DNA from: Flavobacterium taihuense
GTDB taxonomy: Bacteria; Bacteroidota; Bacteroidia; Flavobacteriales; Flavobacteriaceae
Length of the DNA stretch: 64,000 bases
Reading direction: 5' to 3'
Assembly (NCBI RefSeq): GCF_019351435.1
Contig: NZ_JAHWYN010000007.1
Location: 62,001 to 126,000 of the forward strand
Made by a program: the position numbers and the translations under genes. Position 1 is the first letter of the stretch, and every line of letters starts with the position of its first letter. Below the pieces are notes generated by a model. It made no database searches. It saw only the letters and a program-made list of their open reading frames with translations, and was not told the origin of the DNA. Shown here piece by piece: positions 27,259 to 36,123 of this stretch.

Positions 27259-27711
27259 CTATTTAATATAAATCTCTTCTTTGGTTAAATAAGACTTTCC
27301 TTTGTATTTCCATTCCATATTGATATCCCATTCACCGCCTACCAACTTATTCTTCGGGATAAACAAAGAAGCGGAATCCGTAAATGAAAGAGGTACTTGA
27401 AAGTCAAATTTCTTATTAGAGGGTCTGTATAAAGCGACAGTTCCTTTGACAGCATCAGGTTCGAAATCAGCAGGAAAAACAATCATAATACCATTAGCGT
27501 CGACAGTAATTACAGGCTTCGACTTTAAATCATGAGCATTTTGGATGCGTACCATTTCATCTTGAAAATGTACATCATGTTTATAATATTCTTCTATTAC
27601 CAAATCATTATCATACTTACTATCGGATTGTACTTTCAAAACAAAATACAAAATAAAGCTTATGAATAAAGCAAAAGCAATCACGACATAAGTTCCCCAA
27701 TTAATTTTCAT
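27259..27711 (-). CDS. ccoH: FixH/CcoH-family cbb3 oxidase assembly protein
   Basis: 150 residues with one N-terminal membrane helix (about 6-27) followed by a periplasmic beta domain. The element YYKHDVHFQDEM and the later WDINMEWKYKGKSYLTKEEIYI match FixH/CcoH. In other bacteria CcoH stabilises CcoP in the assembling oxidase. Flanked by ccoG upstream and the TauE/SafE-like gene downstream on the same strand. Confidence 0.87.
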   Translation of the reverse strand: MKINWGTYVVIAFALFISFILYFVLKVQSDSKYDNDLVIEEYYKHDVHFQDEMVRIQNAHDLKSKPVITVDANGIMIVFPADFEPDAVKGTVALYRPSNKKFDFQVPLSFTDSASLFIPKNKLVGGEWDINMEWKYKGKSYLTKEEIYIK

Positions 27712-27766
27712 TTTATCTATTTTATATTATTATCTATTTCTTTTTAATTTTATGAAACAATACAGA

Positions 27767-29185
27767 TTAATCAAAACTACGCGGGCTTAAAAAATTAGTA
27801 TATGTGGTTTCAATTTTCTTATTTCCTTCATACAAATCAATTTCTAATTTAGTCCTATCACTTTCCAATAAAAACCTATTGATTTCAATAAACATGGTAC
27901 CGCTAGACATTTCGTGTTTGAGAACCTTTAATTCCTGAACACCAACTACCTTCAAAGTACCCTTAATTCCAACCAATTTAAAATGTAAATCATTAATATC
28001 ATGATTTGTTTTATTTATTATTTTGAAAGTATAAATATTACTGATATTATCTCCTTTATGCTGAAATAACTGACCCGGTAATCGCAAAATAGTAGCTTCA
28101 ACCTCGGTTCTTAAAAACAATAATCCAGTAAGCACACCTATCAATATAACCAATATTGCCGTGTAGCCTTTCATTCTGGCGGTAAATTTAAATTTGGCTT
28201 TGGTTTCAATTTCGTCTTCCGAAGCGTATCGAATAAGTCCTTTCGGTAATCCGACACCTTCCATTATAGTATCGCATTCATCAATACAAGCCGTACAATT
28301 CACGCATTCGAGCTGTACTCCGTTACGAATATCAATCCCAGTTGGACAAACATTCACACATTGTTTACAATCAATACAATCTCCTTTTCCAGATGCTTCT
28401 CTGTCTTCTTGCTTATTGAATTTGGCTCTCCCTACTTCTTTCTCTCCACGAACGAAGTCATAGGCAACATTTATTGATTTTTTGTCCAATAAAACACCTT
28501 GCAGTCTACCGTAAGGACAAGCGATAATACAAACTTGCTCTCTGAACCAAGCAAAAACAAAATAAAAAACACTGGTAAAAATCAATAACGATATAAAGGT
28601 ACTGGAATGCGCCAGAGGACCATCTTCAATTAAACGAAATAATTGATCACTACCAATGAGATAGGCCAAAAATACATTGGCAATTAGAAACGAAATCACC
28701 AAAAACATAAACCATTTTAGAGCTTTTTTCCTTATTTTTTCTCCATTCCATTTTTGCTTTTCCAAACGGATTTGGGCTCCCCTGTCCCCTTCAATCCAAT
28801 ATTCTATTCGACGGAAAACCATTTCCATAAAAATGGTCTGTGGACAAATCCAACCACAAAATATTCGTCCAAATATAACCGTAAACAAAATAACAAATAC
28901 AACCCCAATCACCATGAATAGGACAAAAATATAAAAATCTTGTGGCCAAAAAGGAAAACTAAAAATATTAAAACGACGTTCTAAAACATTGAACATCATG
29001 AACTGATTCCCATTTATTTTTATAAAAGGATTGGCAATGAGAATAATCAATAAAAAATAGCTGACCCATTTTCTATATTCGTAAAACTTACCGGAAGGCT
29101 TTTTGGGGTAAATATATTTTCTATGACCCTCCTTATCAATAGTCCCAATGGTATCTCTGAAAGATTCGTCTAGATTACTTGACAT
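27767..29185 (-). CDS. ccoG: Cytochrome c oxidase accessory protein CcoG
   Basis: Polytopic iron-sulfur protein for cbb3 assembly; in Rhodobacter CcoG reduces copper(II). About five membrane helices, the N-terminal FGRIFCGWICPQ motif, IIACPYGRLQG, and a double 4Fe-4S ferredoxin site CIDCKQCVNVCPTG / CVNCTACIDECD (about residues 265-305). A C-terminal Ig-like domain follows. 472 residues, normal. Confidence 0.95.
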   Translation of the reverse strand: MSSNLDESFRDTIGTIDKEGHRKYIYPKKPSGKFYEYRKWVSYFLLIILIANPFIKINGNQFMMFNVLERRFNIFSFPFWPQDFYIFVLFMVIGVVFVILFTVIFGRIFCGWICPQTIFMEMVFRRIEYWIEGDRGAQIRLEKQKWNGEKIRKKALKWFMFLVISFLIANVFLAYLIGSDQLFRLIEDGPLAHSSTFISLLIFTSVFYFVFAWFREQVCIIACPYGRLQGVLLDKKSINVAYDFVRGEKEVGRAKFNKQEDREASGKGDCIDCKQCVNVCPTGIDIRNGVQLECVNCTACIDECDTIMEGVGLPKGLIRYASEDEIETKAKFKFTARMKGYTAILVILIGVLTGLLFLRTEVEATILRLPGQLFQHKGDNISNIYTFKIINKTNHDINDLHFKLVGIKGTLKVVGVQELKVLKHEMSSGTMFIEINRFLLESDRTKLEIDLYEGNKKIETTYTNFLSPRSFD

Positions 29186-29204
29186 TTTTTTATTTTTAAA
29201 ATAC

Positions 29205-29250
29205 TAAAAAAGAGCTTTCTCAAAAGTAATAATTTTTGACAAAGCTCTTT
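29205..29250 (-). terminator. Hairpin between ccoP and ccoG
   Basis: On the minus strand AAAGAGCTTT and AAAGCTCTTT pair (29241-29250 with 29209-29218), and the loop can pair further (TCAAAA with CTTTTGA). A T-rich tail follows. It would end or attenuate transcripts after ccoP. Confidence 0.8.
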
Positions 29251-29271
29251 ATTCTAATATATTGTTAATTA

Positions 29272-30204
29272 TTATTTTACTTGAGTACTGTCAGCTGCAG
29301 GAGCTGCAGAGGCAGTTGTTGGCGCCCCATCTTCTAACCATATATCACCGTCTGGTGCTTTTGGATCTTTCGGATTACTTCCTCTTAAAGAAATCACATA
29401 ACTAGCAACAGCCTGGATTTCTTTTGGTTTCAAAGTACCTTTCCAGGCAATCATCCCTTTACCGTCTCGGCCCCCATTAGTTATAGTGTGGAATAAATTC
29501 TTGATTCCGCCACCCAGAATCCAATGATCATCGGTTAAATTTGGTCCAATCTGACCGCCTGCATCAGCACGGTGACAGGCCGCACAATTGGTTTCAAAAA
29601 TTGTTTTCCCATTCGTTAAATCTGCAGGATCAGTTAGTAAAGTTACTGTTTTTTCATCCATTAAATCTGGAGCTGTTTTCATATATTCAGCCACTTCAAT
29701 TTTAGCCTGATCCACTTCAGCTTTCAATTCAGCTTCTTGATCTGGTGCTCCCATAATCTCATAACGAACTAAATAGATAACCGAGAAAACAATACAGGCA
29801 TAGAATAAATATACCCACCATGGCGGTAAATTATTGTCCAATTCTTTGATTCCATCATAATCATGATCCATCAACAATTGTTTTTCTTCTTCAATTGGCA
29901 CTGTTCTTGTCAAACGTTGCATTATGCTTTTATACCAACTTTTGTCTTTCAAACTTAAACTTTCTTCATGCGCTAGTTTTGTTTTCTCTTCATCTGACAA
30001 CAAGTGATATGTAATTGTATTAACTGCCTTTAATGTAATTTCTATTGCTATCAGAAGAAAAAGCAATACAAACAAAAAGACTGCAACCATTGGGTATCTT
30101 ATAAAAGCAGGACGGTCTCCGGAATCTATAAAATATTCCATTAATCCTAAAGCGGAGAAAAATATGAAAAGGACTCTTATATAAGGTGGAACTAATTTTT
30201 TCAT
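29272..30204 (-). CDS. ccoP: cbb3 oxidase subunit CcoP, single-heme form
   Basis: Membrane-anchored cytochrome c subunit passing electrons to the oxidase. Three hydrophobic segments (about 10-25, 38-60, 128-148), then one cytochrome c domain with NCAACH (about residue 206-211) and a later Met-containing segment KGMIAWKG. Proteobacterial CcoP has two CxxCH sites; only one is seen here. A long polar loop lies between the first two and third helices. The C-terminal tail is Ala/Pro-rich. Confidence 0.92.
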   Translation of the reverse strand: MKKLVPPYIRVLFIFFSALGLMEYFIDSGDRPAFIRYPMVAVFLFVLLFLLIAIEITLKAVNTITYHLLSDEEKTKLAHEESLSLKDKSWYKSIMQRLTRTVPIEEEKQLLMDHDYDGIKELDNNLPPWWVYLFYACIVFSVIYLVRYEIMGAPDQEAELKAEVDQAKIEVAEYMKTAPDLMDEKTVTLLTDPADLTNGKTIFETNCAACHRADAGGQIGPNLTDDHWILGGGIKNLFHTITNGGRDGKGMIAWKGTLKPKEIQAVASYVISLRGSNPKDPKAPDGDIWLEDGAPTTASAAPAADSTQVK

Positions 30205-30232
30205 TATTTAATTTTTTTTGAAATTGTACAAT

Positions 30233-30400
30233 TTAATCTTCTAATGGGATTTGACTTATTTCGTCAATTGTCTCTTTTTTATAGGAATAGACCCAAAGTC
30301 CTAAACCAAGGAAAAAGAAAAAGAAAATCAGCAATGAAACTACAGGATATATTGCAACACCTGCAATGGTTTCCATATTGTGTTTTATCTGTTCGAACAT
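30233..30400 (-). CDS. ccoQ: CcoQ/FixQ-like small subunit
   Basis: A 55-residue frame read directly from the minus strand: MFEQIKHNMETIAGVAIYPV, then a membrane helix SLLIFFFFFLGLGLWVYSYK, then an acidic tail ending IPLED. Size, single helix and position between ccoNO and ccoP match CcoQ. It begins 17 bases after the ccoNO stop codon. In other bacteria CcoQ stabilises the oxidase complex. Confidence 0.87.
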   Translation of the reverse strand: MFEQIKHNMETIAGVAIYPVVSLLIFFFFFLGLGLWVYSYKKETIDEISQIPLED

Positions 30401-30417
30401 ACCGTTTCCTTTTTTTA

Positions 30418-32595
30418 TTATTCTTTTACTTTAATATCAGTACCCAGTCTTTGTATATAAGCAATCATTGCCACAATTTCTCTTTCGTTCATTGGAACAA
30501 ATTTCTCTCCTCTTGCCAAAGCTTTCTTTTTGCTGTCTTCGTAACTTTTCACAAAGTCAGGGTCATTTTTAAGACTTTCTTCAATCGAAATGGCTTGAGT
30601 TCTTAAATCTTTCAATCCGTTTGCCACTTGAGCATCGGTATAAGGAACACCTAGAGTAACCATGGCTTTCATTTTCTTTTCGGTCATGGAAATATCCATG
30701 GCTTTATTGTCAAACAACCATTTATAGCTTGGCATAATAGAACCTGCAGAAATACTTTGAGGACTCCAAAAGTGATTAAAATGCCAGTTGTCGTTATATT
30801 TCCCTCCAACTCTTAACAAATCGGGACCAGTACGTTTCGACCCCCATAAAAATGGATGATCGTACACAAATTCTCCAGCTTTGGATTGTGGTCCGTAACG
30901 TTCCACTTCACTTCTAAATGGACGAACTGATTGCGAGTGACATCCCACACAACCTTCACGGATGTACAAATCGCGACCTTCTAATTCTAAAGGAGAATAG
31001 GGTTTAACACTTGCAATTGTTGGAATATTCGATTTTACCATAATTGTTGGAACAATTTGAATAATTCCGCCAATCAATATTGCTATTGTCGCGAAGATTG
31101 CCATTTTGATTGGTTTTCTTTCCAACCAAGAGTGGTATTTCTCTCCTTTTAATCTTCCTTCACTAATCGTTTGCAATGCTGGAGCTTCTGCCAATTCATC
31201 CTCTACTTCCTCTCCGGCTCTAACTGTTTGAATAATATTATAAACTAACGTTAACATTCCTACCAAATACATCGTTCCTCCAATGGCTCTCATCCAATAC
31301 ATTGGCATGATTTGAGTAACTGTTTCAAGGAAGTTACCATACGTTAATGTACCATCTGGATTAAATTGTTTCCACATTGAAGCTTGCAGAAAACCAGCCA
31401 AATACATTGGCAATGCATATAATATAATCCCTAATGTTCCAACCCAAAAATGGAAATTGGCTAATTTAGTAGAATATAATGTCGTTTTTGTCATTCTTGG
31501 AATCAACCAATAAATAATACCAAAAGCCATAAAACCGTTCCATGCCAGTGCACCTACGTGAACGTGAGCAATAATCCAGTCTGTGTAGTGCGCTATAGCA
31601 TTTACATTTTTAAGAGATAGCATTGGTCCTTCAAAGGTAGCCATACCATAACCAGTCATGGCAACCACAAAAAACTTCAATACTGGTTCTTCACGAACTT
31701 TGTCCCAAACTCCTCTTAAAGTCAAAAGTCCGTTAATCATACCTCCCCAAGATGGTGCAATCAACATCACAGAGAATACAACACCTAAGTTTTGAGCCCA
31801 ATTAGGCAAAGCAGAATACAACAAATGGTGAGGACCAGCCCAGATATATAAAAATATTAATGACCAAAAGTGTATGATTGATAATCTATAAGAATATACA
31901 GGACGATTGGCCACTTTTGGCACAAAATAATACATCAATCCTAAAAATGGTGTAGTCAAGAAAAAGGCAACAGCATTGTGACCATACCACCATTGCACTA
32001 ATGCATCCTGAACTCCTGCATAAACAGAGTAACTCTTCATTGCAGATATAGGTAATTCTAAACTATTAAAAATATGTAATACGGCAACCGTAATAAATGT
32101 GGCTAAGTAAAACCAAATGGCAACATATAAATGGCGTTCTCTTCGCTTTAACATGGTACCAATCATGTTGATTCCAAAAGCTACCCATATTAGAGCAATT
32201 GCAATGTCAATTGGCCATTCCAATTCAGCGTATTCTTTTGATGAAGTATATCCCAATGGAAGCGAAATTGCAGCCGCAACAATAATTAATTGCCAACCCC
32301 AAAAATTCAGGTTACTCAAGAAATCACTGTACATTCTGGCTTTTAACAATCGCTGCAGCGAATAATAAACACCCGCAAACATTGCGTTACCAACAAAGGC
32401 AAAGATTACTGCATTGGTATGCAAAGGTCTCAATCTACCAAAACTCAACCATGAAATACCTTCGGTCATGTTTGGAAAAAGGAACATAGTGGCCAATATA
32501 AGACCTACTAACATTCCCACTACTCCAAATAGTATGGTAGCATAAATGAACTTCTTTACAATTTTGTTGTCGTAATAAAATTGTTCCATTTCCAT
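30418..32595 (-). CDS. ccoNO: Fused cbb3 oxidase subunits CcoN and CcoO
   Basis: Catalytic subunit and monoheme subunit of the cbb3 terminal oxidase in one 725-residue chain. CcoN part (about 1-480): heme/copper His in LRPLHTNAV, WWYGHNAVAFF, GPHHLLYSALPNW and IIAHVHVGALAW. CcoO part (about 500-725): membrane anchor, then REGCVGCHSQSVRPF (about 547) with one heme c. The linker carries an acidic stretch (EEVEDELAEAP). Fusion is typical of Bacteroidota. It follows ccoS by 63 bases. Confidence 0.96.
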   Translation of the reverse strand: MEMEQFYYDNKIVKKFIYATILFGVVGMLVGLILATMFLFPNMTEGISWLSFGRLRPLHTNAVIFAFVGNAMFAGVYYSLQRLLKARMYSDFLSNLNFWGWQLIIVAAAISLPLGYTSSKEYAELEWPIDIAIALIWVAFGINMIGTMLKRRERHLYVAIWFYLATFITVAVLHIFNSLELPISAMKSYSVYAGVQDALVQWWYGHNAVAFFLTTPFLGLMYYFVPKVANRPVYSYRLSIIHFWSLIFLYIWAGPHHLLYSALPNWAQNLGVVFSVMLIAPSWGGMINGLLTLRGVWDKVREEPVLKFFVVAMTGYGMATFEGPMLSLKNVNAIAHYTDWIIAHVHVGALAWNGFMAFGIIYWLIPRMTKTTLYSTKLANFHFWVGTLGIILYALPMYLAGFLQASMWKQFNPDGTLTYGNFLETVTQIMPMYWMRAIGGTMYLVGMLTLVYNIIQTVRAGEEVEDELAEAPALQTISEGRLKGEKYHSWLERKPIKMAIFATIAILIGGIIQIVPTIMVKSNIPTIASVKPYSPLELEGRDLYIREGCVGCHSQSVRPFRSEVERYGPQSKAGEFVYDHPFLWGSKRTGPDLLRVGGKYNDNWHFNHFWSPQSISAGSIMPSYKWLFDNKAMDISMTEKKMKAMVTLGVPYTDAQVANGLKDLRTQAISIEESLKNDPDFVKSYEDSKKKALARGEKFVPMNEREIVAMIAYIQRLGTDIKVKE

Positions 32596-32658
32596 ATTTA
32601 TAATTGTTTTTAAAGTTGTTTAAAATTGGTAAACTATATAAAAAGATTAAAGAGTAAT

Positions 32659-32838
32659 TTAACTCTTAATTTCTGATTTCTTTTGTGAGGATTTAATCAA
32701 TTCATCGTCAAAAAGCATTCTGACAGAGGGTGTATAATCATCATCATATTGACCTGATTTTACTGCAAAAACAAAAGCAATAAAAAACCCAATGGCGACG
32801 AAAATACTAATAGCAATAAGCAAGTAGATAACACTCAT
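32659..32838 (-). CDS. ccoS: cbb3 oxidase assembly protein CcoS
   Basis: A 59-residue frame read directly from the minus strand: MSVIYLLIAISIFVAIGFFI, then FAFAVKSGQYDDDYTP-like sequence (actual: AFVFAVKSGQYDDDYTPSV). One N-terminal membrane helix followed by the CcoS hallmark SGQYDD (GQFDD in many relatives). CcoS is needed for cofactor insertion into cbb3 oxidase. First gene of the cco transcript, with an Fnr-like box upstream. Confidence 0.93.
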   Translation of the reverse strand: MSVIYLLIAISIFVAIGFFIAFVFAVKSGQYDDDYTPSVRMLFDDELIKSSQKKSEIKS

Positions 32839-32857
32839 AATCCTAATATTAAGTTAA

Positions 32858-32901
32858 CAAAATTATAGGTATCACTTTTTACAAAAAATGACAATTATCA
32901 T
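32858..32901 (-). promoter_or_regulatory. cco operon promoter with Fnr-like box
   Basis: On the minus strand: ATGAT-aatt-GTCAT (32888-32901, one mismatch to a perfect palindrome), then TAATTTTG (32858-32865), a perfect -7 box. Centre-to--7 distance is 29.5 bases, identical to hemN. Leader about 16 bases to the ccoS ATG. Confidence 0.7.
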
Positions 32902-32955
32902 ATTTAATCCAATATGTTAAAAATATGAAAAAATTAGAAACAATTCCTTGTTAAA

Positions 32956-35334
32956 CTATTTTATTTTTCGAGAATAATAATTACTCATCACCGTGACAAA
33001 ACTCACTATCGTAATAGTACTCAATGGCATAATAATCGCTGCTACCAATGGCAAGAGGTTTCCGGTAATAGCAAACGATAATCCAACCACATTGTACAAA
33101 AGTGATAAAGTGAAGCTCATTTTGATAGTTGTAATGGCCTTTTGTGCTAATTTTAAAAAATAATGCAATTTTTTAAACTCTTTTGCATCCAGAATAGCAT
33201 CGCAGGCTGGCGAAAAAACATTTACATTTTCTGATATAGAAACTCCTACATTACTTTGTGCCAAAGCTCCAGCGTCATTGAGCCCATCCCCAACCATCAT
33301 TACATTTTTGCCCTGCTCCTGCAAACTCTTTATGAACTCTAATTTTTGTTCGGGTTTTTGATTAAAAATCATCTCAGTACCCTTAGGCAAAATGGACTCT
33401 AACAGGCTGCGTTCTCCTTCATTGTCACCAGACAAAACTTTTACTTGATATTGAGTACTGAGTTTACTAAACAATTCGGATAATCCTTCTCTGTATTCAT
33501 TATTAAAAAAATATTTACCGTAATATATCCCATCTATTTTTATATGGACAGCTGTTTGCTGAATTTCGTCTTTTTCCATTTTTTCCACATAATCTGCAGA
33601 GCCTATTTGCACTGAAATTCCATTAATTACCGCTTGAATTCCTTTTCCTGTAAGCTCTTCAAATGAGTCTAATTTTAGTCTTTTAGTCTCTGGCAAAAAA
33701 TCGTATAACATTCTGCTCAAAGGATGATTCGAAGCACGTAGTATACTTTTCAACAATATCAATTTGGATTCATCTAATTTATCACCTTCATAGGAAATAT
33801 TCGATTTTGTATTGGTTGTTATTGTTCCTGTTTTATCAAAAACAATAGTATCAACTTTGGCTAATTGTTCGATTACCAAAGCATTTTTGAGGTAAAAATG
33901 TTTGTTGCCAAAAATTCGCAACATATTACCCATTGTAAAAGGTGCGGTCAATGCTAGTGCACACGGACAGGCAACAATCAATACAGCAGTAAAAACATTG
34001 AAAGCGGTATTGGCATCAAAAAATATCCAATATCCAAATCCAGAAAAAGCTATTAATAAAAGAATTGGCGTGAAATAACGGCTAATGCTATCGGTAATGG
34101 TTTTGTGTTTTTGCTCCACTTTTTTCTGAAAAACATCGTTACTCCACAATTGAGTCAAATAACTTTGGGAAACCGAATGCAACACTTCCATTTCGATCAC
34201 CTTTCCAATTTGCTTACCTCCGGCAAAAACTTTATCCCCCGATTTTTTAGTAATTGGTATAGCTTCACCGGTAACAAAGCTATAATCAATTTCAGCTTTA
34301 TCGGAGATTAAAATTCCATCAACAGGTATCAATTCTTGGTTGCGAATCAATAATCGATCTCCTTTTTCTATTTCATAAACTGGAATACTTTCCTCAGTGC
34401 TGTCGTTATTTATTTTAGTAATCGCAATTGGAAAATAGGATTTAAAATCTCTTTCAAAACTAAGAAAACTATAGGTTTTGATCTGGAACATTTTGCCTAA
34501 TAACATAAAAAATATCAAACCGGTCAAACTATCAAAAAAACCAGAACCATAATCCATAACAACATCAAAGGTACTTCGAACAAACATCACTATTATACCC
34601 AAAGCAATAGGAATATCAATGTTCAGCATTTTTGATCGAATACTTTTATAAGCCGAAACATAATATCCACTAGCCGAATAAAAGAAAGACGGCAAAGACA
34701 AGGCAAAAATTAATCCCCTGAAAAAAGGCCTGTAATTATCCAACCAATATTCCTTTACTTCAAAATACTCTGGAAAAGAAAGCAACATAATGTTCCCAAA
34801 ACAAAAGAATGCAACTCCCAGTTTGTAAGTCAAACTTCGGTCTACATTATTTTTGCCTGTTTCGTAATTTTCTAAACTAATATAAGGTTCATAGCCTATG
34901 GAGCTTAGTAAATAAACAATATTTTTGAGTGAAACAATCTCAGGATTATAGTTGATCCGAACTTTCTTTTCAGGAAAATTAACCTGAGAAGTATTTATTC
35001 CTTTTTGAAGGCGTTGTAAATTCTCCAAAATCCAAATACACGAGCTACAATGTATATGAGGAATGTTAAGTGAAATAATAGCGGTCGAATCTTCTTGAAA
35101 TTCCAACAGCTTTGAAACGATACTTTCATTGTCTAAAAAATCATATTTCCCGTTAATATCTTGTGGAGTTGCACCTGGTGATTTCTCAAAATCATAATAG
35201 CAAGTCAAATCATTTAGACTGAAAATTTCATAAACGGTTTTGCATCCATTGCAACAAAATTCTTTTTCATCAAAAAGAATTTCCTCTTCTTTTACAATAT
35301 CTAAACCACAATGAAAACAGTTATTTTTCTCCAT
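32956..35334 (-). CDS. ccoI: Copper-exporting P-type ATPase of the cbb3 locus
   Basis: P1B-type ATPase that supplies copper for cbb3 oxidase assembly (FixI/CcoI type). Order: N-terminal cysteine cluster (CFHCGLDI and CCNGC), HMA domain with HCSSC, membrane helices, CPCALALTAP, phosphorylation site DKTGTIT, and GDGLNDAGAL. Start MEKNNCFHC (35334) is chosen, 792 residues; upstream in-frame codons overlap the promoter. Divergent from the Fnr-like regulator. Confidence 0.92.
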   Translation of the reverse strand: MEKNNCFHCGLDIVKEEEILFDEKEFCCNGCKTVYEIFSLNDLTCYYDFEKSPGATPQDINGKYDFLDNESIVSKLLEFQEDSTAIISLNIPHIHCSSCIWILENLQRLQKGINTSQVNFPEKKVRINYNPEIVSLKNIVYLLSSIGYEPYISLENYETGKNNVDRSLTYKLGVAFFCFGNIMLLSFPEYFEVKEYWLDNYRPFFRGLIFALSLPSFFYSASGYYVSAYKSIRSKMLNIDIPIALGIIVMFVRSTFDVVMDYGSGFFDSLTGLIFFMLLGKMFQIKTYSFLSFERDFKSYFPIAITKINNDSTEESIPVYEIEKGDRLLIRNQELIPVDGILISDKAEIDYSFVTGEAIPITKKSGDKVFAGGKQIGKVIEMEVLHSVSQSYLTQLWSNDVFQKKVEQKHKTITDSISRYFTPILLLIAFSGFGYWIFFDANTAFNVFTAVLIVACPCALALTAPFTMGNMLRIFGNKHFYLKNALVIEQLAKVDTIVFDKTGTITTNTKSNISYEGDKLDESKLILLKSILRASNHPLSRMLYDFLPETKRLKLDSFEELTGKGIQAVINGISVQIGSADYVEKMEKDEIQQTAVHIKIDGIYYGKYFFNNEYREGLSELFSKLSTQYQVKVLSGDNEGERSLLESILPKGTEMIFNQKPEQKLEFIKSLQEQGKNVMMVGDGLNDAGALAQSNVGVSISENVNVFSPACDAILDAKEFKKLHYFLKLAQKAITTIKMSFTLSLLYNVVGLSFAITGNLLPLVAAIIMPLSTITIVSFVTVMSNYYSRKIK

Positions 35335-35358
35335 AAATAAAGGGTAATTAAGCGGGTG

Positions 35359-35367
35359 CAAATTTTA
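35359..35367 (-). promoter_or_regulatory. -7-like box of ccoI
   Basis: TAAAATTTG on the minus strand, TAnnTTTG with one extra base. Its first base is 29.5 bases from the centre of the palindrome at 35390-35403, as in hemN and ccoS. Confidence 0.5.
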
Positions 35368-35389
35368 CAAATTCATTATGCTAAAAACA

Positions 35390-35403
35390 ATGATATTTAT
35401 CAT
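35390..35403. promoter_or_regulatory. Fnr-like palindrome between ccoI and the regulator gene
   Basis: Perfect ATGAT-attt-ATCAT. On the ccoI side it is placed as an activator site (about -41). On the regulator side its centre is only 16.5 bases before the -7 box, over the -33 position, which suggests autorepression. Confidence 0.72.
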
Positions 35404-35412
35404 ATAAATGTA

Positions 35413-35420
35413 TAACTTTG
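35413..35420 (+). promoter_or_regulatory. -7 promoter box of the Fnr-like gene
   Basis: TAACTTTG, perfect TAnnTTTG, 22 bases before the ATG at 35443. No -33 TTG; that position is taken by the palindrome. Confidence 0.65.
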
Positions 35421-35442
35421 TAAGCGCAAATCCTATTTCATT

Positions 35443-36123
35443 ATGAGCAAATGTGAACAATGTATCGTGAGAGAATTTAGTTCTTTAAAAGCACTAAATA
35501 AAGACGAACTTATAAAACTTTCTGATTGCAAAACATCTAAAATCATCAAAAAAGGAGAAAACATTTTTGAGGAAGGAGAAAATGTAAACGGCATATTTTG
35601 TATTAAGGATGGTGTTTGCAAATTGACCAAATTGAGTCCAAACGGAAAAGATCATATTGTAAAATTGGTCTCCAAAGGAGAATTATTAGGTCAACGTTCT
35701 ATGATAAGTGACGAACCAGCTAATTTGAGTGCAGTAGCATTAGAAGACATGCAGGTATGTTTTATACCCAAAAATGAAATACTAGGTTTTTTTGACAAAA
35801 ACAATCAGTTTTCCATGAATGTCATGAAAACCATTTGTGGAGATTTAAAATCTGCAGATGAGCATATGGTTAATATGGCTCAAAAATCCGTAAAAGAACG
35901 ATTGGCTGAAACCTTGGTTTATTTACATGAAACCTTTGGCACAAATACTGACAGCACTTTAAAAATTCAGCTTTCAAGAGATGAATTAGCCAGCATGATT
36001 GGTACCGCCACTGAAAGTTGCATCCGATTATTATCTGATTTTAACAAATTAGGATTGATTGAATTAGTAGGAAAAAAAATCGTCTTGAAAGACATTAATA
36101 AGTTGAAAAAGATTGCTGATTAA
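35443..36123 (+). CDS. Crp/Fnr-family transcription regulator, Fnr-like
   Basis: 226 residues: N-terminal CxxC (Cys4, Cys7), cyclic-nucleotide-binding fold (about 25-120), dimer helix and C-terminal winged helix with LSRDELASMIGTATESCIRLL. By my alignment to E. coli FNR, Cys4, Cys7 and Cys106 match Cys20, Cys23 and Cys122, but Cys29 is matched by Ser13. Other cysteines are 29, 53, 59, 132. Recognition-helix Glu191 and Arg195 match FNR Glu209 and Arg213; Ser212 is replaced by Ile194. Probably an oxygen-sensing regulator of the adjoining cco genes and hemN. Confidence 0.88.
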   Translation: MSKCEQCIVREFSSLKALNKDELIKLSDCKTSKIIKKGENIFEEGENVNGIFCIKDGVCKLTKLSPNGKDHIVKLVSKGELLGQRSMISDEPANLSAVALEDMQVCFIPKNEILGFFDKNNQFSMNVMKTICGDLKSADEHMVNMAQKSVKERLAETLVYLHETFGTNTDSTLKIQLSRDELASMIGTATESCIRLLSDFNKLGLIELVGKKIVLKDINKLKKIAD

